Of a DNA stretch of 64,000 bases, positions 9,121 through 17,480 are shown piece by piece. Origin of the DNA: an uncultured Clostridia bacterium (GTDB taxonomy: Bacteria; Bacillota; Clostridia; Lachnospirales; Anaerotignaceae). Made by a program: the position numbers and the translations under genes. The notes beneath the pieces were generated by a model. The model saw nothing but the letters and a program-made list of their open reading frames with translations, searched no databases and was not told where the DNA came from. Numbering within the stretch: the stretch's first letter is position 1; every line of letters starts with the position of its first letter. The stretch covers positions 1-64,000 of the forward strand of contig CALWSR010000006.1 in the NCBI GenBank assembly GCA_944384265.1. Direction: 5' to 3'.

Positions 9121-9399
9121 CTATATTTTATAAACCAAATCACCGGATTTTAATTTATGAAAATATATGGATTTTTCAACCATTATGCTGACAATCACTG
9201 CTTCACTGAAAGAAAACGACAGCTTCACATCCAGCACTTTAAAATTGAAATTGTTATTTTCTTTTATCACAACAATTTCATCTCCTGCTTTACAAAGCTT
9301 TGATGTGTTATGTTTGGTTATTTCTTTATTTCCGCCCACAATGACATGGCCCACATTGGCCATGGTAAAAGTATCGCCTATTGTCATAATCAATTCCAT
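9121..9399 (-). CDS. Small hypothetical protein, beta-barrel-like
   Basis: This is a 92-residue product with ATG behind GGGAGAGAAAAT. The sequence alternates strands and turns (MTIGDTFTMANVGHVIVGG, then CKAGDEIVVIKENN, and a KSGDLVYKI end). It resembles the domain-2 barrel of translation factors in pattern (T-I-x-D-x-F, x-G-x-x-x-x-G, L-K-x-G-D), without a GTPase part. The function is unknown. It is followed on the same strand by no gene for more than 500 bp. It lies 60 bp downstream of another small gene (9460-9813), and the two form a pair that could be toxin-delivery accessory or immunity genes (inference). Confidence 0.6.
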   Translation of the reverse strand: MELIMTIGDTFTMANVGHVIVGGNKEITKHNTSKLCKAGDEIVVIKENNNFNFKVLDVKLSFSFSEAVIVSIMVEKSIYFHKLKSGDLVYKI

Positions 9400-9459
9400 A
9401 TTTTCTCTCCCAACTACCCCATACCCATTGATAGGGTTATTATGCTGTACTCCCTTTTT

Positions 9460-9813
9460 TCAATGCAACGGTAAGCCTAATTCTATAAACCTTTTTATAG
9501 GCATAAGCAATCCATTGTCTATATAAATATTTTTTGGAAAATCATTTTGTTTTAATATATTTTTTACACGTTTTTCACAAGTGTATGTCATTGTTATAAA
9601 ATGAGGAAAAGCATAGGGAATTTTATGGAAATAACTCTCAAAATCTTCTATACTTTCATTGACATCATAAAAAATATGGTCTGTTCCAAAATCCACACAA
9701 TACCTGCCTTTTATACATGACACATCATAGCAGTCCACACAGCCCCAATGCTTTATGGCTTTGATGGTATCAATATCAAATTTTTCATCTCCAATTAAAA
9801 TCAGCCATCTCAT
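9460..9813 (-). CDS. Small hypothetical protein, orphan immunity-like
   Basis: This 117-residue protein has ATG behind AAAGGAGTGAAAAA. It begins MRWLILIGDEKFDIDTIKAI and contains YCVDFGTDHIFYDV, and reads like a family of small soluble Firmicute proteins found near polymorphic toxins; I recall such proteins but cannot name a Pfam family with certainty. There are no membrane segments. It lies alone with the 92-residue gene and next to decayed mobile DNA, which fits an acquired, orphaned defence or immunity gene. Confidence 0.6.
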   Translation of the reverse strand: MRWLILIGDEKFDIDTIKAIKHWGCVDCYDVSCIKGRYCVDFGTDHIFYDVNESIEDFESYFHKIPYAFPHFITMTYTCEKRVKNILKQNDFPKNIYIDNGLLMPIKRFIELGLPLH

Positions 9814-10290
9814 TTTTTCACTCCTTTATAGCACTCTCTATACAGCAAAAAGCTGTGAAACATTGATTTTACAGTCAAAATCTGCATTTCTATGCTTCCA
9901 TGCAAAGTAGTTTTCATTTTACATTGGGTGTGAACATTGGAAGTATTTCCCATTGCTCTGTTTTAAAATAGCCTATCATTTTTTATAGAAATGCAGTATA
10001 TTCCTTTTTATTTATAGTATCATTGTTTTTGAATAAAATATATAATAAAATGAGTTTATCCCTGATTTAATGCCTCCTATGTATTATCATGCTATCATAT
10101 TTTCCTTTAAACCTGCAATTAATTTTGTCTGCTCATCAAATCCCTTCTGCATGGTTGGTACAAATTGATAACCATAATTTTTCCATTTATATATTTGGTG
10201 TCCTTTTATCAATCCATTTTTGCTGTGTTCTGTTGCTCCACATTTTTTACATTCCATACCAATAACAGCTCCTTTGTTATTAGTATGTTC
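9814..10290. other. Intergenic, no feature recognised
   Basis: AT-rich sequence between the small minus-strand gene and the mobilization remnant. No open frame with a ribosome site, repeat or convincing hairpin was found. Confidence 0.45.
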
Positions 10291-10585
10291 TTATTGCATC
10301 ATTTCAATAACGCCCTCCACAAACACCCCCTTGATTTCCTCTATATCCTATTGGTAGACGCTGCTCGTCGCATTGCCCTGCTGCGCTTTGATGTTCACGC
10401 CGATTTTCTGTACCTTTGCTGTCATGGCTTTTCTATCGGCATGGTCTATCTAAATGATATACCCGTTGATTGCCATAGGCTTCCATGTTCCGGGTGGGGA
10501 CGAGCTTCCTTTTCTGCTCAATCAACGCCCCTTCTTCCGCTGTCACTCTAAATTTGATTTGTATTGTCCCTTTCCGTCCGTCCAT
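10291..10585 (-). pseudogene. Decayed MobC-type plasmid mobilization protein
   Basis: From an ATG at 10585 with a good AAAGGAGCG site, the frame reads MDGRKGTIQIKFRVTAEE and then TRNMEAY. That is the hallmark start of MobC-like relaxosome accessory proteins. Near TRNMEAY the frame shifts; the next frame continues MAINGYII, then ADRKAMTAKVQKIGVNIKAQ and DIEEIKG, again MobC-like. It carries two in-frame TAG codons before a final stop at 10291. At least one frameshift and two nonsense codons make it non-functional. The base composition is visibly GC-richer than its surroundings, as expected for transferred DNA. Confidence 0.7.
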
Positions 10586-10611
10586 GCTCTGACGCTCCTT
10601 TCCGTTTTTAG

Positions 10612-10640
10612 AGGGTTTGGGACACTTCCCAACAAGCAAT
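10612..10640 (-). other. oriT-like inverted repeat upstream of mobC remnant
   Basis: A TTGGGA-AGTG-TCCCAA palindrome (10615-10631) lies about 30 bp upstream of the mobC-type start. Mobilizable elements of Clostridia often place an inverted repeat and the nick site just before mobC. This matches in position and form; the exact nick site is not identified. It is probably a fossil origin of transfer. Confidence 0.45.
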
Positions 10641-10785
10641 TTTCAACCGATGCACCGCAGGCGCAAGAGGACGAAAATACAGAAAGGGTCCCCCATTTTC
10701 CATTCCAACTACTATATATATCATTTAGACTTATTGTAAATGACCTCCTTTCGATTTTTCTGTGTCTTTGGCAGACTGCACTTCT

Positions 10786-10813
10786 ATTATACTCGAAAGA
10801 GGTTTTTTGTCTG
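10786..10813 (-). promoter_or_regulatory. Sigma-A-type promoter relic of the mobile element
   Basis: On the minus strand CAGACA and TATAAT are separated by 16 bp. About 35 bp downstream is a strong AAAGGAGG ribosome site (near 10743-10750) that is followed by no open reading frame. The signals are intact while the gene they served is gone, which supports a deleted or decayed element. Confidence 0.45.
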
Positions 10814-10870
10814 TTCCATCGCCAGAAGGCTTTTCTGCGCCACCCAACTATCACATGGTTTTCTCCATAC

Positions 10871-10903
10871 AAAAAAGGCAATGGACCATGCCAATGCCTT
10901 TTT
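10871..10903 (-). terminator. Intrinsic terminator after glcT
   Basis: On the minus strand an AAAGGCA-rich stem pairs with its complement around a short loop and is followed by a run of six T. A second hairpin (10905-10931) overlaps the glcT stop. Together they would end the ptsG-glcT transcript. Confidence 0.7.
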
Positions 10904-10928
10904 GAAAAGGGCAGTGTTTTCATGCCCT

Positions 10929-11759
10929 TTATTCTTCTATGCTTTTTATTCTTTCAATATGTATGGCAAAATAACTGATTTCAATATCAGAAAAAGGTTT
11001 TTTGATTTCTTTTTCAAAATGAGTACAAATTTCCTTTGCCAGTTCAAAGGCATCCGGAAAATGCCCCATCACATATTCTGTCATATCCAAATGCAGCTTT
11101 TCATCATTGACCACACGCAATATCATAAATTTCATATGTGTTAAAAGCCTTGTGTAGGAAATGGTTTCTTCATTGAATGAAGATTTTAATTTTTTTTCAA
11201 TATATTGCAGCCCTTCCTGTATCATTTTTGCAATATTCATACTTTGGGAAATATGCTCTTTTGTCAATGCAGTGTGGACGTGAAGTGTAATGTAGCCCAC
11301 TTCATCCTCACTGATAAGCTCTCCCGTTTTTTGTTTTATAATATCTCTTCCTTTTTCTGCCACTGCATATTCCTCTTCAAAAAGCACTTTAATTTCTTTG
11401 ATAAAAGGATTTTGCAGCTCCAATCCCTCTTGCATACGTTTGATGGCAAAGGCAATATGGTCTGCCAATGGCAACAATATATTGTTGTCAACAGTGCCAA
11501 ATTTCTTTTCTGCCTCTTCTATGATACTGCCTGCAATTTCAATAAAAAGGGGGGAAATACTTTTAATGGCAGCAATGGAATCGGCTCTTGCATTTTCCTG
11601 TGCAAAACGATACGCCTTGGCATTTGTAATTTCTTTTACATTTTCATTCACTTTTTTTCCAAAGCCTACGCCTTTGCCCAAAAATATCATTTCCTGTTTG
11701 GTTTCCAAATCCATTACCAATATACCATTGTTATTTAGAACCTTTAATATTTTAAACAT
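10929..11759 (-). CDS. glcT: GlcT/LicT-type PRD-containing transcriptional antiterminator
   Basis: This 276-residue protein has the BglG-family order. An N-terminal CAT RNA-binding domain (residues 1-58, with ILKVLNNNGILV and GKGVGFGKK) is followed by PRD1 (about 65-170) and PRD2 (about 172-276). The four PTS-phosphorylated His positions appear retained (LADHIAF, LHVHTAL, LLTHMKF, FAIHIER). The dimer binds a RAT hairpin in the leader RNA and prevents termination. The gene lies 20 bp after ptsG, whose leader has a matching RAT and terminator, so it most likely controls that transporter and its own gene. GlcT is preferred over LicT because the partner is a glucose-type PTS. Confidence 0.85.
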   Translation of the reverse strand: MFKILKVLNNNGILVMDLETKQEMIFLGKGVGFGKKVNENVKEITNAKAYRFAQENARADSIAAIKSISPLFIEIAGSIIEEAEKKFGTVDNNILLPLADHIAFAIKRMQEGLELQNPFIKEIKVLFEEEYAVAEKGRDIIKQKTGELISEDEVGYITLHVHTALTKEHISQSMNIAKMIQEGLQYIEKKLKSSFNEETISYTRLLTHMKFMILRVVNDEKLHLDMTEYVMGHFPDAFELAKEICTHFEKEIKKPFSDIEISYFAIHIERIKSIEE

Positions 11760-11779
11760 ATTCCCCCCACTTCCTTTTG

Positions 11780-13927
11780 TTATACGATTTCGATTGCAGC
11801 CTCATTGGCTTTGTATTCTGTTTTTTCCTTTTCTATCCAGTTGATTTTTTGATTTTCCTCTAAATTTGTAAATACCATAGGAATCGCCGTAGAAGCCGCA
11901 TTTTCTGCTATGAATGCCAAATCCACCTCCATCAGCTTTTGTCCTTTTTTCACTTTATCTCCGTCTTTTACAAATACAGTAAAGCCTTTTCCATCCAGTT
12001 TTACCGTATCAATACCTACATGGAGCAATATTTCTGTGCCTGCTTCTGTTTTCATGCCCAAAGCGTGTTTTGTGGGGAAGACTGTTTCAATGGTCACATC
12101 TGCCGGAGCATAAATGACATTTGATGAAGGGAACATCACAATGCCGTCGCCCATCAGCTTTCCTGCAAATGCCTCATCCGGCGCTTGGCTGATATCTGCC
12201 ATGCGGCCCTCCACAAAGCTATGGAACACTTCTTTTTGTTTTTCTTCCTTTTGTGCTGTTTGCTGTTGTTTTTGTGGTTCTTGTTTTTGCGGTGCTTCTG
12301 TCACTGTCACTTCTGCATCACTGGCAGGGCTTGCCAAATAATCCTCCAAATTGGATTTGATAACTGTTACCTTTGGTCCATAAATCACCTGTACGCCAAG
12401 TCCCTTTTGAATCACGCCTGCCGCACCGGATTGTTTTAAAAGTCCCTCTTGCACCTTAGAAGCATCAAATACAGTACATCTTAATCTGGTTGCACAGCAA
12501 TCCACATCAGAAATATTTTTCTTTCCGCCAAGTCCCTGACAAATCAACTGAGAAACAACCATTTCCTCTGATGCGCCTGCTGTCTGAGAAGCATTGCCTG
12601 CTTTTGCCGCATTGACATCAGCTCTTGTATACAATTTTGTTTCTGCATCGTCCTCTTCTCTTCCTGGTGTTTTAAAATTGAATTTTGAAATCAAAAATGA
12701 AAACAGCAGGAAATATACTACAAAATAACCAATACCAATGATGACAACCCATATCCAGTTTGTTTTTGCATTTCCCTGCATGATACCAAACAATGTTAAG
12801 TCAATCAAACCGCCTGAAAATGTCATACCAACGCCTACATGGAAAATATGCATCAGCATATAAGCACAGCCTGCTAAAATACAATGGATTACATACAACA
12901 TTGGCGCAACAAACAAAAATGTAAATTCCAATGGCTCTGTAATACCTGTCAGCATGGATGTCAGTGCAGCAGAAAGCAGCAAGCCTCCTGCAATTTTTCT
13001 TTTTTCTGGTTTTGCCACACGATACATTGCCAATGCAGCACCGGGCAGACCAAATATCATCAGAGGGAATTTTCCTGCCATAAATCTGGTTGCTTCCACA
13101 TCAAATATGGTTGTGTTAGGGCTGGCAAGCTGAGCAAAAAATATGTTTTGCGCTCCCTCAATCAAATTGCCATCTACCATTGCGGTACCGCCCACAGCTG
13201 TCTGCCAAAAAGGAATATAAAATACATGGTGCAGACCAAAAGGAATCAATGCTCTTTCCATAATACCATAAATTAATGTTCCTGCATAGCCCGAACCTCT
13301 TACAACATCTCCAATGGCATAAATACCTTCCTGTATTACAGGCCAAATGTAAAACATGATGATACCAACAACCAAATAAACAATAGAACATATAATTGGT
13401 ACAAATCTTGTGCCGCCAAAGAAGGACAATACCTGAGGCAGCTCTATTCTATAAAAGCGATTGTGCAGTGCCGCCACACCAAGTCCTACAATAATACCAC
13501 CAAATACACCCATTTGCAAGGATTCGATTCCCACAACTGCTGCAATGGAGCCGTTTGGCAGTGTTTCTGCCGCATTTGTAACAGAAAGCATGGCACCAAT
13601 GGCCGAGTGCATAATAAAAAAGGCAATGGCAGCAGCCAATACTGCAACCTCCTTTTCCTTTTTTGCCATACCAATGGCAACGCCCATTGCAAACAATATG
13701 GGCAGATTGGCAAAAACAATATCACCGCATTTGTTCAGCACAGAAAGAATGGCATATAAAAATGTTCCTTCTCCCAAAATACTGGTCAAACCATAGGCTT
13801 CAATCATATTTGCATTTGTAAAAGAGCCTCCAATGCCTAAAAACAAACCGGCAACGGGCAATATAGCAATGGGAAGCATAAAAGAACGTCCTACCCTCTG
13901 CAATACGCCGAAAATTTCATCTTTCAT
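11780..13927 (-). CDS. ptsG: PTS glucose-type transporter, EIICBA
   Basis: The start at ATG 13927 follows GGAGAGG and gives 715 residues; the frame is open further upstream through the leader. EIIC occupies about residues 1-385 (VGRSFMLPIAILPVAGLFLG at the start, then FGLHHVFYIPFW and GITEPLEFTF). EIIB has its phospho-Cys in DCCATRLRC. A Gln/Lys-rich linker leads to EIIA, whose phospho-His is in LLHVGIDTVKLDGKG. The protein imports and phosphorylates glucose, or possibly N-acetylglucosamine, at the membrane using HPr. The fused order C-B-A is typical of glucose-family permeases of Firmicutes. It is followed directly by its antiterminator gene. Confidence 0.9.
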   Translation of the reverse strand: MKDEIFGVLQRVGRSFMLPIAILPVAGLFLGIGGSFTNANMIEAYGLTSILGEGTFLYAILSVLNKCGDIVFANLPILFAMGVAIGMAKKEKEVAVLAAAIAFFIMHSAIGAMLSVTNAAETLPNGSIAAVVGIESLQMGVFGGIIVGLGVAALHNRFYRIELPQVLSFFGGTRFVPIICSIVYLVVGIIMFYIWPVIQEGIYAIGDVVRGSGYAGTLIYGIMERALIPFGLHHVFYIPFWQTAVGGTAMVDGNLIEGAQNIFFAQLASPNTTIFDVEATRFMAGKFPLMIFGLPGAALAMYRVAKPEKRKIAGGLLLSAALTSMLTGITEPLEFTFLFVAPMLYVIHCILAGCAYMLMHIFHVGVGMTFSGGLIDLTLFGIMQGNAKTNWIWVVIIGIGYFVVYFLLFSFLISKFNFKTPGREEDDAETKLYTRADVNAAKAGNASQTAGASEEMVVSQLICQGLGGKKNISDVDCCATRLRCTVFDASKVQEGLLKQSGAAGVIQKGLGVQVIYGPKVTVIKSNLEDYLASPASDAEVTVTEAPQKQEPQKQQQTAQKEEKQKEVFHSFVEGRMADISQAPDEAFAGKLMGDGIVMFPSSNVIYAPADVTIETVFPTKHALGMKTEAGTEILLHVGIDTVKLDGKGFTVFVKDGDKVKKGQKLMEVDLAFIAENAASTAIPMVFTNLEENQKINWIEKEKTEYKANEAAIEIV

Positions 13928-14077
13928 ACAGCACCTCTCCTTTTCTTTCTTTTTTTTGTAAGCATTGCAATGAAAAAGCTTCCATTTCATTATTGTGTCC
14001 TTTATTGGGAATATTTTTTCATTTGAACCTAGGAAAATGAAAAAATAAACACAAAAAAAGACACCAACCCCAAAAAA

Positions 14078-14127
14078 AGCATAACATGCTCTTTTGATAG
14101 TTAATGCCTGCCATACCAGTAACACAC
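14078..14127 (-). promoter_or_regulatory. RAT antiterminator overlapping an intrinsic terminator in the ptsG leader
   Basis: The minus-strand leader contains TGTTACTGGTATGGCAGGCA, the typical core of a ribonucleic antiterminator (GTTACTG and GGCAGGCA-like halves). It is followed after about 10 bases by the hairpin AGCATGTTATGCT and seven T. GlcT binding to the RAT would block the terminator. The element lies about 150 bp upstream of the ptsG start and 12-60 bp after the promoter -10 box, as expected. Confidence 0.8.
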
Positions 14128-14138
14128 TATTTGTACAA

Positions 14139-14167
14139 ATGATACCATATTTTACGCTATATGTCAA
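14139..14167 (-). promoter_or_regulatory. Sigma-A promoter of ptsG-glcT
   Basis: On the minus strand a perfect TTGACA (14162-14167) and TATCAT (14139-14144) are separated by exactly 17 bp. The predicted transcript starts just upstream of the RAT, leaving a leader of about 200 nt. Confidence 0.8.
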
Positions 14168-14215
14168 TGTATTTTATAATATTTCTTTTCATTATATTTT
14201 ATGGCAACAATGCTA

Positions 14216-14244
14216 TTGTCATTTTGTTAAAAACATAGTAGAAT
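14216..14244 (+). promoter_or_regulatory. Sigma-A promoter of the lytic transglycosylase gene
   Basis: TTGTCA at 14216-14221 and TAGAAT at 14239-14244 are separated by 17 bp on the plus strand. The distance to the start codon implies a 5' leader of about 220 nt, much longer than usual in this window. Confidence 0.55.
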
Positions 14245-14323
14245 AGGGATAGTTATTTTTATCATGGTTTTGTGCAGCGTATAAAAAGCAGTGCCTCATA
14301 TGGCAAGCACAAGGCTGAGTATA

Positions 14324-14400
14324 TTGAAAAAGCGAAGCTTACATCAGTGAAGCCTGTTTTTCCCTTTCTATACTGCATGACAATGGCACGGCTTTTTCAA
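14324..14400 (+). promoter_or_regulatory. Long-range hairpin in the transglycosylase 5' leader
   Basis: TTGAAAAAGC (14324-14333) pairs perfectly with GCTTTTTCAA (14391-14400), closing a 57-nt interior that has its own short complementary pieces. I do not recognise a known riboswitch class. It may be an unclassified regulatory RNA or simply a stable leader. Confidence 0.35.
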
Positions 14401-14471
14401 AAAGCAATGCTGTATATTTTTTATTTTCTATGAAAGCAACAGAATTTTATCACCAGAACGGAGGAAAAATC

Positions 14472-15287
14472 ATGTTAGAAATCAATCCCTTAGATTTGTA
14501 TGCACTTTCTAAAAACAATCATTCATTACATACTTCCAATACGGCTTCTTTTTCATCTGCATTGCAAAGTGCTTCTGCGCCCCAATCCCTAGACAGCATT
14601 TTTCAAAAGGCGGCGCAGGAATATGACGTGCCTGTGGCTTTGTTAAAAGCCATTGCAAAGGCAGAATCCAATTTCAATCCGGAGGCAGTTTCTTCTGCCG
14701 GGGCACAGGGCGTCATGCAGCTTATGCCTGCCACAGCCCAATCCTTAGGTGTGACAGACCCTTTTAATGCAGAGCAAAACATTATGGGCGGGGCAAAATA
14801 TATCAAACAAATGCTGGAGCGATATGACGGCGATGTCAAGCTTGCCTTGGCAGCCTATAATGCCGGCAGCGGCAATGTGGCAAAATATGGAGGCATTCCT
14901 CCCTTTGAGGAAACACAAAATTATGTAAAAAAGGTTATGGCATATGCAGGAGAGGATTTGACAGCAGGCACCTATGTTCCTTCTGCAAATACATTATATC
15001 AGACACAGCTGGAGCAATCCATTTTAAACTTTGAGGATTTTACAGAAAATGACTATTTGCTTTTTATAGAGTCATTAAAAAATGATATGACATCTTCTCT
15101 TTTATCTGTTATCAATGGTACAGAGGAAGAAGAGGAGGAAAACCAGCTTTTTGAGCAATATACTCTTTTGCAAAATAATGCTCTTTTACAACAGCAGTCT
15201 TCTGATTTCACTGTTTCCGGTTTATCCAGCAGCAATGTCAATTTGCTGGGAAATCGCTTTCAAACATTTTATGATACAGAGCAATAA
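14472..15287 (+). CDS. Lytic transglycosylase, SLT (goose-type lysozyme fold) domain
   Basis: The start is the ATG behind GGAGGAAAAATC, giving 271 residues. The SLT domain spans about residues 38-160. It shows IFQKAAQEYDVPVALLKAIAKAESNFNP with the catalytic Glu in AKAESNF, then SSAGAQGVMQLMPATA and LALAAYNAGSGNV, all SLT family hallmarks. The enzyme cleaves the MurNAc-GlcNAc bond of peptidoglycan, forming 1,6-anhydro ends. No signal peptide is present. The C-terminal 100 residues are Glu/Gln-rich and of unknown role. The missing export signal suggests a non-classical route, action after lysis, or a role in a cell-envelope machine. Confidence 0.9.
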   Translation: MLEINPLDLYALSKNNHSLHTSNTASFSSALQSASAPQSLDSIFQKAAQEYDVPVALLKAIAKAESNFNPEAVSSAGAQGVMQLMPATAQSLGVTDPFNAEQNIMGGAKYIKQMLERYDGDVKLALAAYNAGSGNVAKYGGIPPFEETQNYVKKVMAYAGEDLTAGTYVPSANTLYQTQLEQSILNFEDFTENDYLLFIESLKNDMTSSLLSVINGTEEEEEENQLFEQYTLLQNNALLQQQSSDFTVSGLSSSNVNLLGNRFQTFYDTEQ

Positions 15288-15326
15288 AGCACAAATTTCG
15301 GCTTTTATGGCTGCTTTATCCATTTT

Positions 15327-15356
15327 CCGTCAGTCCATGGGCTGACGGTATTTTTA
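15327..15356 (+). terminator. Intrinsic terminator after the transglycosylase gene
   Basis: CCGTCAG and CTGACGG pair around an 8-base loop and are followed by TATTTTTAT, 40 bp after the stop codon. Confidence 0.75.
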
Positions 15357-15937
15357 TGCTGCTTCATAGGCTCTGATTTATATGCAATTTGTTGCTATGA
15401 TAGCCTACTCTATCTGCTCTGCTGTGTTTGTGCAGTATGCTGTTTTATTATAGGCCATCCCTTTTGCTGCAGTTTTGATAGTATTGCAATATATGGCTGT
15501 CATAAAACATATTTCATTTTAGCCATGGAATACCATGGTTTAGATTCCCTTTACAAAACAGAATTGCTTACCGCCTTTTTGCTCTGTGGGCAAAAAACAG
15601 CTTTTGTTAGCATAAAACAAGCCATATTTTCCGCAAGCAATAAAAAATAGCAGCTCTTTTCTATTTTTAAAGGTTTGTTTTTTCATTCTCTTTAACTGTT
15701 TTGGTTATTTTAGGGCAATCAAATATGCTTGTAATCAAATCCCCATTTTGTTGGCTGTGTGTTATATCTAAAAATCTGTTGTTCTGTTTTCACTGCCATT
15801 TTTTCTGTGGATATGTCAAATGGGATTATTTTGCAGCAGCTCCTGCATTTCTCATTTATCTATTGAAAACAATAGGATTTTTCAACGTGAAAATGTAATT
15901 TTTCATTTTATTGCGTATTGCAGCTTTCCTCCATTTT
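15357..15937. other. Intergenic, possibly decayed sequence
   Basis: No gene is supportable. On the minus strand a 48-codon frame (about 15690-15545) and flanking frames broken by stops suggest old coding DNA, but composition alone could produce this. Confidence 0.35.
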
Positions 15938-16369
15938 TTATATAGCTTTTCTCCCTGCTCCATTTAAAAATTCATGTGCCACCACTCCATACTTTAAATC
16001 CTCCAACTGTGATTCATCTTTTTTTATGATTAATACACCCTGTGATACATTCCAGTCCATATGATAACAAATGACATCTATCATTTCATGATAAGAATGT
16101 ATGACATATTTTTTGTTGATGCGTTCATCATCTTCAATGAATATTGCAAAGGAAGATAATTTTAGGAGCTGATTCATAAATTTTATCATATCATTTTCTG
16201 ATAATTGCGCACTATGCATATTAATGAACATATCCAAATTTGACATATGATTGCCTAAAAGCCTGAGAGATAAATAACCATCCATATTAAAATCCTCTCC
16301 CAGTATATCTGCATAATATTTATTCCGTATCCACATTTCTTTCAAAAAATAAAATTGATTTGTATTCAT
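15938..16369 (-). CDS. Hypothetical protein
   Basis: This 143-residue soluble protein starts with ATG behind a weak CAGGA site. The N-terminal half is helical and Asn/Met-rich (FLKEMWIRNKYYADILGEDF). The second half has a strand-rich stretch (SSFAIFIEDDERINKKYVI, then VSQGVLIIKKDES). No family is recognised. It lies in a run of unlinked small minus-strand genes (9.1-19 kb), at least one of which looks like an immunity protein, so it may belong to the same class (inference). Confidence 0.55.
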   Translation of the reverse strand: MNTNQFYFLKEMWIRNKYYADILGEDFNMDGYLSLRLLGNHMSNLDMFINMHSAQLSENDMIKFMNQLLKLSSFAIFIEDDERINKKYVIHSYHEMIDVICYHMDWNVSQGVLIIKKDESQLEDLKYGVVAHEFLNGAGRKAI

Positions 16370-16762
16370 ATTCCTGTGGTGTTTTAGAAAATATTTCCCC
16401 TCCCCATGCAGCCAATACCTCTGTTAGACATGGACTTTAAATCAGATTCTTTTATAAAAATATTTCATGTAAAATTCACGATTCCCTCCCCTAAAAAATT
16501 TTGTTGCTTTTTCACAGCTTCACTCCATTTACATTGATTTCAAAAATGATTTTATAAGCATATGCTTATGACTCTATTTTTCATGCTTCCAACACTGTTT
16601 TCGGTCATCAGCAACCATTTTTCTAAAATATCATTTTTTATTTCTTTGATAAACCCGTTGATTTTTATTCTATTTCCGGTTATCATAAAAACAGCAGACT
16701 TGAGAAAGCATCGTTTTCTATATTCATTTCTAATTCTCATTTCATCATAAAAATGTCATAAA
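16370..16762. other. Intergenic with a doubtful 62-codon frame
   Basis: A short minus-strand frame at 16552-16740 starts 22 bp after the stop of the neighbouring gene but has no ribosome site. It is Lys/Ile-rich and may be a fragment. Nothing else is supportable. Confidence 0.4.
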
Positions 16763-17128
16763 TTAAATATTTTTCAAATACAAATCCAAATGATATCCTT
16801 TTGCGGCATTGAGCAATGCCTTTGCTTCACTAAAATACATTTCGCCAATTTCTAATGCTCCATCATTCCTAGCCATATTCAACAATTCCTGATTGCTTTT
16901 ATTTTTCAACGCCGGCACAATTTTTTTTAAATTATGTATTTGACCTGCCAAAGAAAATTCATACGACCATTTTATATAAATTTTGCACATGGGCAATACT
17001 GTATTGTCAAAAATGGCCACATCTCCTAATTCATACTGTTTTTTTGCACATATGGGGCATTGATATACGGCTAAGCCTCCTCTTTGTTCTATCAATATAA
17101 AATCATTTTCATTACATATATGTTTCAT
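16763..17128 (-). CDS. Hypothetical protein with a Cys pair
   Basis: The start is placed at the second of two close ATG codons, which has AGCAGG at the right spacing; the product is 121 residues. A YQCPICAKKQYELGD segment near residue 30 looks like half of a zinc ribbon, with one further Cys (PMCKIY). The C-terminal half is helical (ALKNKSNQELLNMARNDG, then EAKALLNAAKGYHLDLYL). No family is recognised. The helical end resembles small cytosolic proteins seen in toxin-immunity islands, which is suggestive only. Confidence 0.55.
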   Translation of the reverse strand: MKHICNENDFILIEQRGGLAVYQCPICAKKQYELGDVAIFDNTVLPMCKIYIKWSYEFSLAGQIHNLKKIVPALKNKSNQELLNMARNDGALEIGEMYFSEAKALLNAAKGYHLDLYLKNI

Positions 17129-17480
17129 ATCCATTACCTGCTTTCTGTTTGTCCATATCATTTCAAATTTTTATGTGCTGAAGAAGCGTTTATAAAAGCT
17201 CCTATTTCTCATTTGAAGGAAAAATATTGCTTTCCATTTCTAAAGGCTTCAAATTCATGTATTTTCATATCATGGCGTACTATGCCTCACACCATAAGCC
17301 CCTACACTGCTTCAGCTAAAATATTTTTATTGCAAAAATATAAAAAATTATGGCTAACCTATCTGAATGTATCAAAATCATATTTGTATACAGTAAAAAA
17401 CCTACTGCACTTTAAAAAAACAGCTTGAAAGCTTTTTTCCTTTCCATCTGAAGGCACAATACCCTAATGCAAATATCTCT
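17129..17480. other. Intergenic, no feature recognised
   Basis: Short frames occur but without ribosome sites. No repeat or clear hairpin was found. Confidence 0.45.

Noticed and set aside
14250..14471. c-di-GMP (GEMM) riboswitch in the transglycosylase leader
   Set aside because: The conserved GEMM core elements were not found in the leader; only a long-range stem is present.
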